The notes beneath the pieces are model-generated. The model ran no database searches, had not been told where the DNA came from, and was given only the letters and a program-made list of their open reading frames with translations. Of a stretch of 64,000 nucleotides of DNA, positions 9,165 to 17,647 are shown piece by piece (within the stretch, counting starts at the first letter, position 1; every line of letters starts with the position of its first letter). The stretch lies in the NCBI GenBank assembly GCA_020724775.1, contig DYGG01000003.1, positions 47,183 through 111,182 of the forward strand. Reading direction: 5' to 3'. The DNA comes from Ignavibacterium sp. Lineage in GTDB: Bacteria; Zixibacteria; MSB-5A5; GN15; PGXB01. A program made the position numbers and the translations under genes.

Positions 9165-10240
9165 AGCGCCCGCTCCTTTCCCGATTCATCGACAAATCGA
9201 GCGAGGTTGACCCTGCTGCCATCCTGCAAATAATTCTGACCGACTACTATCAGGGTATCGCCGCTCTGCAGACCGGACAAAACCTGAGTGGCGCCGTTAA
9301 AATCGACCCCGAGACTCACTTCGCGCATCCGAGCGGCGCCGTCGGAGACTACAAATGTATAATTGCGTCCGTCACGGGTGAGAATCGCCTGCCGCGGCGC
9401 CACAATGACATTCGCAAAATCATCAATTACGATGGTTGCGCGAGCAAACATCCCGGGTTTGAAGCGACGCGCGTAATTACTTATCGCGACATCTACTTGA
9501 AAGGTTCGCGTTACCGGGTCGGCGGAACGAGCCACTGTCAATATGCTCCCATCCCCCGTTATAACCGAATCGGCCTCGGCGGAGATTGTGACTTTCTGAC
9601 CTTCTTTAAAGTAGGCAACATCATTGCCGCTGACGCCCAATTTCATCCGAACCTGCTCGGTCGATGCCACTGTTGCCACTTGCTGACCGGGTGCGACATA
9701 CTGGCCGACATAGACATCAATAGAGGTAACCCGGCCGTCTATCGGAGAGCGGAGTTCCACCATCTGCAATGCCGCTTCGTAATTGGCGCGGGCAACTTCA
9801 AACTCCGTCTGGGCGGCGTCAAATTGCGACTCGGAAACGGCTCCCTCCACGAAAAGATACTTTATCTTACTGAAATTCTTTTCGGCATTCTGGTAAACCG
9901 AATAAGCCTGAGTAAAATTCGAAGTCGGCCCGGTGCGGTCAAGGCTGATGATGACGTCGTTAGTCTTCACAATGTCACCGACCCGGAAATTTATTTTCTC
10001 TACTGCCTCCGCGATTTTAGCCCTGATTACCGCCTGCTTTTCTCCTTCAATAGAGCCGGTGAAGGTTCGGCTCAGTTGCTTGGAAGTAGGGACAACCAGC
10101 ACCCCCTTGACCGCTATCGCCTGGATCAGGTTGGCGTCATTATTGTTTTTGTTTCCCGAACAACCGGTCAGAAACAGCCCGGCTACAATTCCAAAACTAA
10201 ATAACCGCCTTAGATTTTTCATTTTTGCCATAGTCCTCAT
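9161..10240 (-). CDS. RND efflux periplasmic adaptor (membrane fusion protein, lipoprotein)
   Basis: A 359-residue HlyD/AcrA-type adaptor. A lipobox ends in 'LFLTGC', so the mature protein is probably lipid-anchored to the inner membrane. The barrel-sandwich (lipoyl) halves are seen in 'QAVIRAKIAEAVEKINFRVGDIV' and 'ELRSPIDGRVTSIDVYVGQYV', on either side of a coiled-coil hairpin at about residues 115-165. A beta-barrel and a membrane-proximal domain follow. It bridges the RND pump to the TolC-like channel. Starts at 10231 or 10222 are also possible; the choice changes only the first six residues. It lies 3 bp from tolC and overlaps the pump gene. Confidence 0.92.
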   Translation of the reverse strand: MRTMAKMKNLRRLFSFGIVAGLFLTGCSGNKNNNDANLIQAIAVKGVLVVPTSKQLSRTFTGSIEGEKQAVIRAKIAEAVEKINFRVGDIVKTNDVIISLDRTGPTSNFTQAYSVYQNAEKNFSKIKYLFVEGAVSESQFDAAQTEFEVARANYEAALQMVELRSPIDGRVTSIDVYVGQYVAPGQQVATVASTEQVRMKLGVSGNDVAYFKEGQKVTISAEADSVITGDGSILTVARSADPVTRTFQVDVAISNYARRFKPGMFARATIVIDDFANVIVAPRQAILTRDGRNYTFVVSDGAARMREVSLGVDFNGATQVLSGLQSGDTLIVVGQNYLQDGSRVNLARFVDESGKERAL

Positions 10241-10243
10241 CTA

Positions 10244-11548
10244 TCACATTTCAACGCTTATTGCTTTTTTGAGAGCGGCTCGTGCCAGGCGGTAATTATA
10301 AATCGCCCGGGCGAGATTGGTGCGGGCATCGGTCAACGCCGTCTGCGCGGAGAGGACTTCCAGTTGGGTTCCGATTCCCGATTGATAGCGCAGATTGGCG
10401 ATTCGCAGCCCTTCTTCCGCCTGAGTAATGGTCTCTTTCTGGACTTCCAGCGCCTTGCGCGCCATCTGAAGATTATCATTTGCCTGCTCCACTTCCAGAC
10501 GAATATCATCCAGCGCCTGCTGTTCGGCAAGCATGGCGTTATAGTAATCGACCCGCGCTTTTCGAACCTCTCCTATTGTCTTGCCCCCGTCAAACAGCGG
10601 TATATTTATTACCAGAGCGGCGGACCAGGATTTGGAAACCTCCCTCTCGCGCAGTTTGAAATCGTCAGAAGAGGCGGTTACCTGATAGGTTGTGTTAAAA
10701 CTCACATTGGGATAAATCCAGTTCCCCTTCGCTATTCGAACTGCTTTGTCATAGACCTTCTTTTGCAAATCGGCCTGCCTCAGTTCCGGCCGATTGTTAA
10801 GCGCCGCCGATTCCAATGAGTCAAGCGCCGGCAGAGTGACAATGGAGGTATCGCTCAAATCGATCGCCAAAGTGATTTCTTCATTCAAAGGTAACCCCAG
10901 GAAAGATTTGAGTCGTTTCTGAGCCAGGCTGACTTCCGACTCCGCCCCAATTAACTGCGGCTCCAGATTCCCCTTCTCCACCCGGGCACGAAGTCGTTCA
11001 TACTCCGATATCATCCCCTGTCCGTACTGTTTTTCAACTACTTCAAGATTGTAATTCAATTGCTCGTAAGCCTTGCGAATCACTTCCAGATTGGACTCCG
11101 CCAGCGCTGCCGCGAAGAAGATCGATTCCGCCTGGAAAACTATGTCTGCTTCGACCTGGCGCAGTACTTCCTTCGAATACTCTTCATAATACCGGGCAAT
11201 TTTCATCGCCGCCCCGACTTTTCCTCCAACATATAACGGCTGGCTGAAGGTGAGAGCCAGGTCAAAATCGTTGTTCAGACTGATAGGAATCTTCTCACCG
11301 CCGAAGAAAAGTTCCCGGTCCAGCAGATTCCGAGCATAATAGCCGTTTAAAGACACTTGAGGCAGCGCCCCGGAACGAACGGAAATGATTTCGCCGCGCG
11401 CCTTTTCCAGATTTTTCTTTGCCGCCAGGTATTGACGATTATACTCCAGCGCTATTTCTCGAACATTCTCCACCGTCAGCACCGTTTCTGCTTTGGCGCT
11501 GCATACAAGGGCGGTGGCGACAAAAAATACGACAGATAACAAGCGCAT
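10244..11548 (-). CDS. TolC-like outer-membrane efflux channel
   Basis: A protein of about 434 residues with a signal peptide (MRLLSVVFFVATALVCSAKA) and two OEP repeats rich in long helices. Visible repeat ends are 'RARVEKGNLEPQLIGAESEVSLAQKRLKSFLGLP' and 'LTDARTNLARAIYNYRLARAALKKA', the signature of TolC-type proteins. I chose 11548 because AGGATGAGT places an AGG site 6 nt before this ATG; the ATG at 11554 has no spacing. It provides the outer-membrane exit for the RND pump encoded next to it. It lies 12 bp after tetR. Confidence 0.92.
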   Translation of the reverse strand: MRLLSVVFFVATALVCSAKAETVLTVENVREIALEYNRQYLAAKKNLEKARGEIISVRSGALPQVSLNGYYARNLLDRELFFGGEKIPISLNNDFDLALTFSQPLYVGGKVGAAMKIARYYEEYSKEVLRQVEADIVFQAESIFFAAALAESNLEVIRKAYEQLNYNLEVVEKQYGQGMISEYERLRARVEKGNLEPQLIGAESEVSLAQKRLKSFLGLPLNEEITLAIDLSDTSIVTLPALDSLESAALNNRPELRQADLQKKVYDKAVRIAKGNWIYPNVSFNTTYQVTASSDDFKLREREVSKSWSAALVINIPLFDGGKTIGEVRKARVDYYNAMLAEQQALDDIRLEVEQANDNLQMARKALEVQKETITQAEEGLRIANLRYQSGIGTQLEVLSAQTALTDARTNLARAIYNYRLARAALKKAISVEM

Positions 11549-11560
11549 ACTCATCCTATA

Positions 11561-12148
11561 TTACTTTTTTGTTCCCAGGTAAATCTTGCACATTTCCACG
11601 ACCAGGTCGATAATTTTCTGCTGTCGCTTTTTCTCCCGATGATAACAGCGGTGCACCAGTAAGCCATCAGCAATAGCATGCACTACCCAGACCAGTGTCT
11701 CCGCCTGCCGATAACTCATACGGCTGCTCTCTTTCAGGTACGTTGCCATGCGGCCGGCTATTCGCCGATGCGCACGGGACATATATTCCCGCACGCGCGG
11801 CATACGGAAGGCTTGATGCCAGTTTTCAATCGGCTTGTTTGACTTTTTTCCGAGAAGTTCAAAGGTTGTCCGAATAACATTTTCAATCACTTTTTCCGGC
11901 GGCAGGGGGCTTTCCAGGTGTTTGAATATTGCCGCGAAAAGGGTTTCTGTTTCCGCCTTAAGGGTCTCCACAAAGATATCCTCTTTGCTGCGAAAGTGGA
12001 AATAGAGAGCGCCCTTGGTTACCCCGGCTTCACGCGCAATGTTCTCCGTGGTGGCTTCAACATACCCGACTCGCTCAAACACCCGGGAGGCGGCGCGAAT
12101 CAATTCCGCCCGTCGCTGCTGCGGGGGAAGTTTAGGACTCTGCTTCAA
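11561..12148 (-). CDS. TetR/AcrR-family repressor of the efflux-bacillithiol operon
   Basis: A 195-residue regulator with the TetR helix-turn-helix at residues about 30-55 ('TENIAREAGVTKGALYFHFRSKEDIF'). The C-terminal ligand-binding half is variable, as is usual. The start is TTG, with GGAGAA 6 nt upstream. It is the first gene of the operon tetR-tolC-MFP-RND-bshC-bshA-bshB1 and sits directly behind a promoter with an inverted repeat, so it probably represses its own operon and is released by a small toxic ligand (inference from the family). Confidence 0.92.
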   Translation of the reverse strand: MKQSPKLPPQQRRAELIRAASRVFERVGYVEATTENIAREAGVTKGALYFHFRSKEDIFVETLKAETETLFAAIFKHLESPLPPEKVIENVIRTTFELLGKKSNKPIENWHQAFRMPRVREYMSRAHRRIAGRMATYLKESSRMSYRQAETLVWVVHAIADGLLVHRCYHREKKRQQKIIDLVVEMCKIYLGTKK

Positions 12149-12165
12149 ATATTTCTCCTCATATA

Positions 12166-12181
12166 CCTACTGGTCAGTATC
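12166..12181. promoter_or_regulatory. Candidate TetR operator
   Basis: TACTG-GT-CAGTA (12168-12179) is an inverted repeat 20 bp in front of the tetR start codon. The TACTG/CAGTA arms resemble the ACTGACCAGT-like sites bound by many TetR/AcrR repressors. It lies just downstream of the promoter -10 area, so a bound repressor would block initiation. Confidence 0.55.
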
Positions 12182-12182
12182 T

Positions 12183-12211
12183 AAGATTGATTATTTAGAC
12201 GATTTTGTCAA
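12183..12211 (-). promoter_or_regulatory. Candidate promoter of the tetR-RND-bsh operon
   Basis: A perfect -35 TTGACA (12211-12206) is present. At 17 nt the -10 is a weak AATCTT, so the -10 assignment is uncertain. The strong -35 and weak -10 would suit a regulated promoter with the inverted repeat directly downstream. Confidence 0.45.
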
Positions 12212-12252
12212 CGATTGGTTACAAAATTTATGAAGAAATCTTGGCGGCAAGA

Positions 12253-12276
12253 AAGAAGCGGCTACAGCCACTTCTT
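12253..12276 (-). terminator. Hairpin at the corA stop codon, probable terminator
   Basis: On the minus strand AAGAAGTGGC and GCCGCTTCTT pair through 10 bp (one G-T wobble) around a TGTA loop that includes the corA stop. The following tract is only T-rich (TCTT), so it is a moderate terminator. It separates corA from the tetR promoter. Confidence 0.5.
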
Positions 12277-13248
12277 TTTCTTGAAGTAAAACAGCATGAT
12301 TATCATCATAATTACCAGCAATATCCAGAAAAACAGATAGCCGTATTTCCATTCCAATTCCGGCATATAGCGGAAGTTCATGCCCCACATGCCGACCAGA
12401 AATGTCGGCGGCATCAGAATAACGGTGAATACTGTCAGAACTTTAATAATCTCATTAGTTTTGGTGGAAACGCTGGAGTAGTTCGCTTCCAGCGCCGAAA
12501 CAAGCGTATCTCTATGGGATTCTGATAGTTCGATGATTCTTGTCAGATGGTCATAGATATCATTGAAGTAAAGTTGCGCCCGTTCAGAAATGAGGGCGAA
12601 TTGTCCTCGAAGAATATGCCCAATCATTTCTTTCTGTGGCAGCGCGATGCGCTTCAACTGGTAAATATCGCGTCTCAAAGTAAAGATTTTCTTCACTGTC
12701 TCGGCATCTGGTTCGCGCAAGACCGACTCTTCAATCTGGTCAACTTCCATCTCAAAGAATTCCAGTATGTTATTGTAATTGTCCACCATGACATCAAGGA
12801 GGGTGTGAAAGAGGAATTCCGCTCCCCGCGAAAGGAGACGCTCATCGCGGGTGGCGCGGTTATAAAGATAGTTGAAAATACGATGCGGCTCATAATGAAC
12901 CGTGACCACGGTATTGCGGGTCAAAAAGAGGCTAACCTCCTGAACGCGTATCCCCTCTTTCCGGTTGACATAATCGGCAATCTGGAATTCGGCATAAATA
13001 TAATTCTTGTAGTCGTCTATTTTGGAACGGGGCAATTCCGATATGGCATCCTCCTCCGATATAACATCTTCGATAGCCAGCGGATGAAAGTGGAAATCGT
13101 GAGTCAGAATGAACGATTCCTGGTCGGTCGGGTCGAGCAGGTCAATCCAGAGAACAATGTCGGGGTCGGCAAACAGGGAGTCGAAATCGGCAATCCCCTC
13201 GATTTTCTGAACCGGCTGACCGGACTTCCAGTAGAAGGAGCGAATCAT
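12262..13248 (-). CDS. corA: CorA-type Mg2+/Co2+ transporter
   Basis: A 328-residue CorA. It has a long cytoplasmic alpha/beta and coiled-coil N-terminal part and two C-terminal membrane helices. The hallmark Gly-Met-Asn sits at residues 289-291 ('VGMWGMNFRYMPE') at the end of TM1, followed by TM2 and the basic tail KKKKWL. It forms a pentameric Mg2+ channel in the inner membrane. The ATG lies 2 bp past the stop of the upstream membrane protein, so both come from the promoter at 14341-14369. Confidence 0.95.
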   Translation of the reverse strand: MIRSFYWKSGQPVQKIEGIADFDSLFADPDIVLWIDLLDPTDQESFILTHDFHFHPLAIEDVISEEDAISELPRSKIDDYKNYIYAEFQIADYVNRKEGIRVQEVSLFLTRNTVVTVHYEPHRIFNYLYNRATRDERLLSRGAEFLFHTLLDVMVDNYNNILEFFEMEVDQIEESVLREPDAETVKKIFTLRRDIYQLKRIALPQKEMIGHILRGQFALISERAQLYFNDIYDHLTRIIELSESHRDTLVSALEANYSSVSTKTNEIIKVLTVFTVILMPPTFLVGMWGMNFRYMPELEWKYGYLFFWILLVIMMIIMLFYFKKKKWL

Positions 13249-13250
13249 TG

Positions 13251-14294
13251 CTACTTCTTCCCCATCATGACATCGGTCATTTCCACCTGCTCCAGGACTT
13301 CTTCCTTAGAGCCTTCTTCTTTGATTTCCTTGATATTGACCTTTTCGGTCCAGAAGAAAAACATGCCCATCAGGAAAATCGGTATCAGGTCAAGAATATG
13401 GAGTGCCAGGGCAAAGAGGACGGCATCGGACTTGACGATCTTAAAAGCGAGAAGCGAGGCGACAACGGCCAATTCGAAGGTGCCGGCATTGCCGGGGGTA
13501 ATCGGTATCATGAGCGCCACGGTGTTAATGACCATAATCACCACTGCCGAAATCATGGGGAGTTCAAAACCAAAGGCATGAATCAGAAAATAGACAACCA
13601 ATATATGCGCTACCCAGGAAAGCAGCGACAGCACCAGGGTGCGGATGAAATACTGGCTGTAGCGAAGCATCTCGATTCCTTTGGTGAAGGAGCCGGCAAA
13701 TTTCTTGAGAGTCAGGTAGAGCGCCGGGGAACGACCCCGCAAGCCCCGTCGTCCGAATTTTCCGATTCTCTCCTTGAAATGAAGTATCAAATAGAGAACA
13801 GCAAAGACGAGGACGGTGATGACAGCGATGACGTAACCGATGGGTCGATATTCCGGAGGGAAAACAAACGATGCCGTTGACAGTAGAACTATAAAAATCA
13901 AGAGACTGACGGCATCAAAAAGAACTTCAATGACAATTGTGGAAAAGACATATGATTTCGAAAGGCCCTCTTTCTTGGAGAAAAGAAGAAGCCGCCCTAC
14001 CTGGCCGGTCAGGGCAGGCATTATGATGTTAATTACCTGTCCGGCGGAAAAGAGCGGGATGACCCGAAGCACTCTGATTTTCTTGGTTTTCTCCACGATA
14101 GTTCGCCAGCGGAGAGCTTTGAAAATTATCATGGCAAATTCCATCGCCAGCGCCGGGATAAGATAATAGAAATCGACCCGTCCCATAAGTCGCTGCAGGT
14201 CCTCCATTCGAATATCCTTGAGGCAGTACACCAGGAGAACGACTGCAATCAGAGAACCCCAGAAATGCTTCTTTTTCAGAATCGACGGCATCAT
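13251..14294 (-). CDS. Flippase-like / lysylphosphatidylglycerol synthase TM-family protein
   Basis: A 347-residue integral membrane protein with about eight hydrophobic helices, matching the LPG-synthase transmembrane (UPF0104/YbhN) family. Typical patches are 'ALRWRTIVEK', 'QVINIIMPALTGQVGR' and 'MIPITPGNAGTFELAVV'. The catalytic LPG synthase domain is absent, so it is more likely a lipid or lipid-linked flippase-like protein than an aminoacyl-PG synthase. An acidic tail follows the last helix. It is first in a two-gene operon with corA; a GAGGG site precedes the ATG. Confidence 0.85.
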   Translation of the reverse strand: MMPSILKKKHFWGSLIAVVLLVYCLKDIRMEDLQRLMGRVDFYYLIPALAMEFAMIIFKALRWRTIVEKTKKIRVLRVIPLFSAGQVINIIMPALTGQVGRLLLFSKKEGLSKSYVFSTIVIEVLFDAVSLLIFIVLLSTASFVFPPEYRPIGYVIAVITVLVFAVLYLILHFKERIGKFGRRGLRGRSPALYLTLKKFAGSFTKGIEMLRYSQYFIRTLVLSLLSWVAHILVVYFLIHAFGFELPMISAVVIMVINTVALMIPITPGNAGTFELAVVASLLAFKIVKSDAVLFALALHILDLIPIFLMGMFFFWTEKVNIKEIKEEGSKEEVLEQVEMTDVMMGKK

Positions 14295-14340
14295 TCCCTC
14301 AAAAATTAAACCCGCCAGAGCGGACGAAAAATATCGAAGA

Positions 14341-14369
14341 ATTATAGAAATTTACGGCTGGGCTGTCAA
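14341..14369 (-). promoter_or_regulatory. Consensus sigma-70 promoter of the flippase-corA operon
   Basis: TTGACA (14369-14364), a 17-nt spacer and TATAAT (14346-14341) form a perfect consensus on the minus strand. The predicted +1 is at 14334, giving a 40-nt leader. Upstream, TGACC-GGCA-GGTCA (14382-14395) is a small inverted repeat that contains the batE stop; it is either a weak terminator or an operator. Confidence 0.93.
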
Positions 14370-14392
14370 TCTAAATTAAAGTGACCGGCAGG

Positions 14393-15151
14393 TCAAATTA
14401 TGGCAACTTCAGCCTTACGAATCCATCCCTTGCGTTTGTTCTCAAAAATCACCTGATAGTAGTCATTAAGTTCCTTCTGAACTACAAAGGTCAGACCGGC
14501 GCCGCCAGTGAATTCGATGTCGTTATCCTCACCGGGACCGCTCAGGACTCTTGCTTCCGAGGCAACTATAACCCCTTTCCGAGCCAGATAATCGACACGA
14601 TACTTGTAGGTCGTCAGCCCCGATGAGACCAGGAGCAATATCAGAAGCAGATAGGATACTACTTTTGAGAGCAAGCCGGAATTCTGAAAGTAGATATGTA
14701 TGCCTATGGTCAGCATGAGAAGCACAAAGAAGAGCGATGATATCCATGCCAGGCTATTCAAAGTAAAAGGGGCCGTGATTGTATCAATGAATCCGGACAC
14801 GGGATTAATCTTTACCCCCTCCATAATGGTCGGCATGAATTGACGGGCGAATTCCAGGTTGGTTTTGATTTCATCGTCACCCGGGTCAAGCCTCTGGGCT
14901 CGCAAGTAGTAGAGCATGGCATGTCCGAGGTCCCCTTCCTTGAAATAGCAGTTGCCGATATTGAAAAAAAGCGCCGCGGACTGATATCCGCCATTTTCCA
15001 GTTCCAGGTAAGAATCGAGAGCCTGACGGTACTGGGCGCTGTCGTAAAGGTGATGTCCGGAGACGAAAAGGGAATCGGTATTTAGCGCCGATGCAGTCTG
15101 CAGCAAAAGCATAAGCCACAAGAGCGCCAATATGGAAGTTTTATGCGCCAA
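14393..15151 (-). CDS. batE: BatE-like protein: TPR, membrane helices, SH3-type C terminus
   Basis: A 252-residue protein with a signal peptide, about two TPR units (residues 30-100: 'ALFFNIGNCYFKEGDLGHAMLYYLRAQRLDP'), two hydrophobic helices (about 132-155 and 165-185) and a bacterial SH3-like end ('ARVLSGPGEDND...GWIRKAEV'). This order is that of BatE, the last gene of the Bacteroides aerotolerance operon. It overlaps batD by 11 bp. Bat proteins are thought to assemble an envelope complex with MoxR; the exact role is unsettled. Confidence 0.8.
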   Translation of the reverse strand: MAHKTSILALLWLMLLLQTASALNTDSLFVSGHHLYDSAQYRQALDSYLELENGGYQSAALFFNIGNCYFKEGDLGHAMLYYLRAQRLDPGDDEIKTNLEFARQFMPTIMEGVKINPVSGFIDTITAPFTLNSLAWISSLFFVLLMLTIGIHIYFQNSGLLSKVVSYLLLILLLVSSGLTTYKYRVDYLARKGVIVASEARVLSGPGEDNDIEFTGGAGLTFVVQKELNDYYQVIFENKRKGWIRKAEVAII

Positions 15152-16943
15152 TCTTCGCCGCCTCCAGTTTCACGAGAAGTTCCGCGGCTTCTTTGAGGGC
15201 AACCGGCACCAATGCCGGGGAAACCGCCGCCGAGGCATACTGCGCAAAGTCAGCCTGTTTCATTATCTCTTGAAATTTGAGAGTTATATCTTCCGGCAGA
15301 TTATGATTCTTGAGAATTTCGAGAACCATATCAGATGTCAAACCGTGCGGAGACAAATTCATTTTGTCAGCCAGATAGGTAATAAGGGCACGGCGAATCT
15401 CGGCATAGAACTGCGGGATTTGACCGGTCTGGCTCAGGCGGCTCGCCTTGGAAAGATGTTTTCTGGCGAGTCTTTTAGCCATCCGGGAACGGGCGTAACC
15501 GACATCATTGGCCAGTTTTTGACGGCGCCGCTGTGTTATCCAGACCGCCAGAAGGGCCATTGCCGAGACTCCATTGACAAACAGATAAAGCGGAGTAAAC
15601 AGCACCAGAGGTTCCGGTCGCCGGAGATTACTGTCAGTCTTGATATATAGGATATCTTTTGCTTTGGGGTCAATCACTCTTCCCGCAACAGGCCTTAGCG
15701 GCAGCTCACCATAATCGGCAACCTCGGCCGCCGGTCGTACCTCCAGGTCTATTGGCTTGGTAGAGATGACTTTGTACTTTCTGGTGGCGGGATCAAAGAA
15801 ACTCAGGAAGACCGGCGGAATGGTCAGTTTTCCGGCTCTTCGGGGTATATAGACCTCGTCGAATATCTTGGTGCCGCCGACCACCCCCCCGACTTTCGAG
15901 ATTTTTTCATCGGTCGATGCACGGTAAACACGGAAGTCCTTCAACTCCTCAATAACCGGCTCAGCCACGGTTTTGATATTTCCAGTTCCGGTAATTTTGT
16001 ACTTAACGGTCACCGGCTGATTGGCATCGACAATCGTCTTGTCCGGAACGGCATCAATACTGAAATTCCCCACGGTTCCGGAGAAACTCTCCGGCTTTCC
16101 TTCTGCCGGAAGCGGCTTGATATTCACTGTTATCGGTCTGGAGCGAACGGTGCGTTGCTCCCCCTGGACGAGAAAATCGTCAAATAGAGAAAAGGGGTCG
16201 TTGCGCCGCGGAGCGCGCCGCGAGGGGACATTGACTGTCACCATAGCCGGTCCGATTGTCAGGTCACCGGAACGGGTCGGGAATAGAGCCGACGAGATCT
16301 CCACAACTTTGTATCTCTGGCCATTGACGATTTCGTAGTACGACCTTTGCCCTTCAAGAATGTCAGTCCAGAAATCGGTAGTCTGCGGCGCGGTATATTC
16401 CGGCTGGGAAAGTATCTGAACGGCATGATAGAATTTGACGGTAAGAATCATCTGCTCGTTCACGAAAGCCGATTTTTTGTTGACTTCGGCCGTCAGGAAA
16501 ACCTCCCGGTTCTCGCCGGTCTGTGTTATAGCCTCCTTTTGAACCGATTTTGAGGTTCCTTCACCTCCCGAAAGCACTGTCAATGTCAATTCATTAGATT
16601 CATAACGTTTGCGGTCGATTACCAGAAAAGCCGGCTTGATAGGGTAAGATCCCTGTTTCTTGGGTTGAAGCAGATACTGGTAACTGTAAGAGGCCTGCAT
16701 TTTGCCGTTGACAATAGAGATATTGGTGGACGTCCCCTGGGAATAGACATTAAACATGGTCAGATTGGGAAGTTCCGGGCCGGGAAGATTCTGCCGTGGC
16801 CCTGAGACCGATATTGTGAGATAAGCGTACTCATCTATGGAAATGGTATCCTTGTTCAGCGACATGCTCAAAGAAACCTCATCCTGAGCGTAGGCGGCGC
16901 CTAAGAATATCAATATCAGAAAAGTCAGTGACAGAGATTTCAT
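15141..16943 (-). CDS. batD: BatD-like envelope protein
   Basis: A protein of about 600 residues. I chose the ATG at 16943 because the signal peptide MKSLSLTFLILIFLGAAYA begins there; the frame is open upstream but runs inside batC. Repeated beta-rich domains ('SMSLNKDTISIDEYAYLTISVSG', 'FLTAEVNKKSAFVNEQMILTVKFY', 'VDANQPVTVKYKITGTGNIKT') are the BatD 'oxygen tolerance' modules. A membrane helix at about residue 455 and a cytoplasmic helical tail follow. It is the periplasmic partner of the VWA proteins BatA and BatB in the same operon. Confidence 0.88.
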   Translation of the reverse strand: MKSLSLTFLILIFLGAAYAQDEVSLSMSLNKDTISIDEYAYLTISVSGPRQNLPGPELPNLTMFNVYSQGTSTNISIVNGKMQASYSYQYLLQPKKQGSYPIKPAFLVIDRKRYESNELTLTVLSGGEGTSKSVQKEAITQTGENREVFLTAEVNKKSAFVNEQMILTVKFYHAVQILSQPEYTAPQTTDFWTDILEGQRSYYEIVNGQRYKVVEISSALFPTRSGDLTIGPAMVTVNVPSRRAPRRNDPFSLFDDFLVQGEQRTVRSRPITVNIKPLPAEGKPESFSGTVGNFSIDAVPDKTIVDANQPVTVKYKITGTGNIKTVAEPVIEELKDFRVYRASTDEKISKVGGVVGGTKIFDEVYIPRRAGKLTIPPVFLSFFDPATRKYKVISTKPIDLEVRPAAEVADYGELPLRPVAGRVIDPKAKDILYIKTDSNLRRPEPLVLFTPLYLFVNGVSAMALLAVWITQRRRQKLANDVGYARSRMAKRLARKHLSKASRLSQTGQIPQFYAEIRRALITYLADKMNLSPHGLTSDMVLEILKNHNLPEDITLKFQEIMKQADFAQYASAAVSPALVPVALKEAAELLVKLEAAKIGA

Positions 16944-16944
16944 T

Positions 16945-17643
16945 CTACCAGTCATTCCCTTGATAATCTGATGGTCCCTGAAGTTTGCGCAGGTCTTTCT
17001 GCACCTCTTTCTCATCATCACGCAAGGCATTTAGAATTCTCTCCGCATCTTCTTGGGACATTTCGTTTTCATCCTGAGGCTGCATCTGCTGCGGTTGGGG
17101 CTTCTGTTGCTGCTCTTGCTTCTGGTCTTGTGGCGACTGAGGTTGCTGCTGTTCCTGCTGTTCATTTTGCTGTTGCTGCTGCTCTTGCTGTTGTTGTTGC
17201 TCCTGGGGTTTTAACTGCTCTTTAAGCATTTTCCGAGCCAGTTCCAGGTTATACTTGGCATCCATATCATCGGGAGTCAGTTCCAGCGCTTTCTGATACG
17301 CCTCAATCGCTTTCTGATAATCGCCGGCGCGATAATGAACATTGCCCAGATTATATCGCGCCCGGGCTTCAACTTTTATATCGTTGGTAACAAATGCTTT
17401 CTGTAATCGGTCGGCGGCTTCTTCATACTTCCCTTCCTTGTACAAGGCGCTTCCGATATTATATTGAATCTCTGGCATTTCCGGGCGGTCGACATCTGCC
17501 TCACGATAGAGCCCCAAAGCGGAGCCAAAATCGCCTTCCTTGAAGGCTTTGTTCCCCTCCTTGACCAGACTCTTGTAATCCTCGGCAAAGGTGGCGGAGC
17601 CAAGGAAGCAGACAAAAATGATAGTAATAGATTTCAGTTTCAT
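16945..17643 (-). CDS. batC: BatC-like TPR protein with Gln-rich tail
   Basis: A 232-residue protein with a signal peptide and three TPR repeats (residues about 23-130), e.g. 'ARYNLGNVHYRAGDYQKAIEAYQKALELTP'. Residues 143-190 are about two thirds glutamine, mixed with Pro and Glu. A short helical tail follows. BatC is the periplasmic TPR partner of BatB; a low-complexity tail is common, but the pure poly-Gln runs here are striking. The next gene starts at its stop. Confidence 0.85.
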   Translation of the reverse strand: MKLKSITIIFVCFLGSATFAEDYKSLVKEGNKAFKEGDFGSALGLYREADVDRPEMPEIQYNIGSALYKEGKYEEAADRLQKAFVTNDIKVEARARYNLGNVHYRAGDYQKAIEAYQKALELTPDDMDAKYNLELARKMLKEQLKPQEQQQQQEQQQQQNEQQEQQQPQSPQDQKQEQQQKPQPQQMQPQDENEMSQEDAERILNALRDDEKEVQKDLRKLQGPSDYQGNDW

Positions 17644-17647
17644 TAGT

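Noticed and set aside
12547..13581. A 344-codon plus-strand open frame opposite corA and the flippase-like gene.
   Set aside because: It has no family features, and corA on the other strand has complete motifs; it is a shadow frame.
14382..14395. TGACC-GGCA-GGTCA inverted repeat as a Bat operon terminator.
   Set aside because: Only 5 bp of stem and no T tract; recorded under the promoter entry instead.
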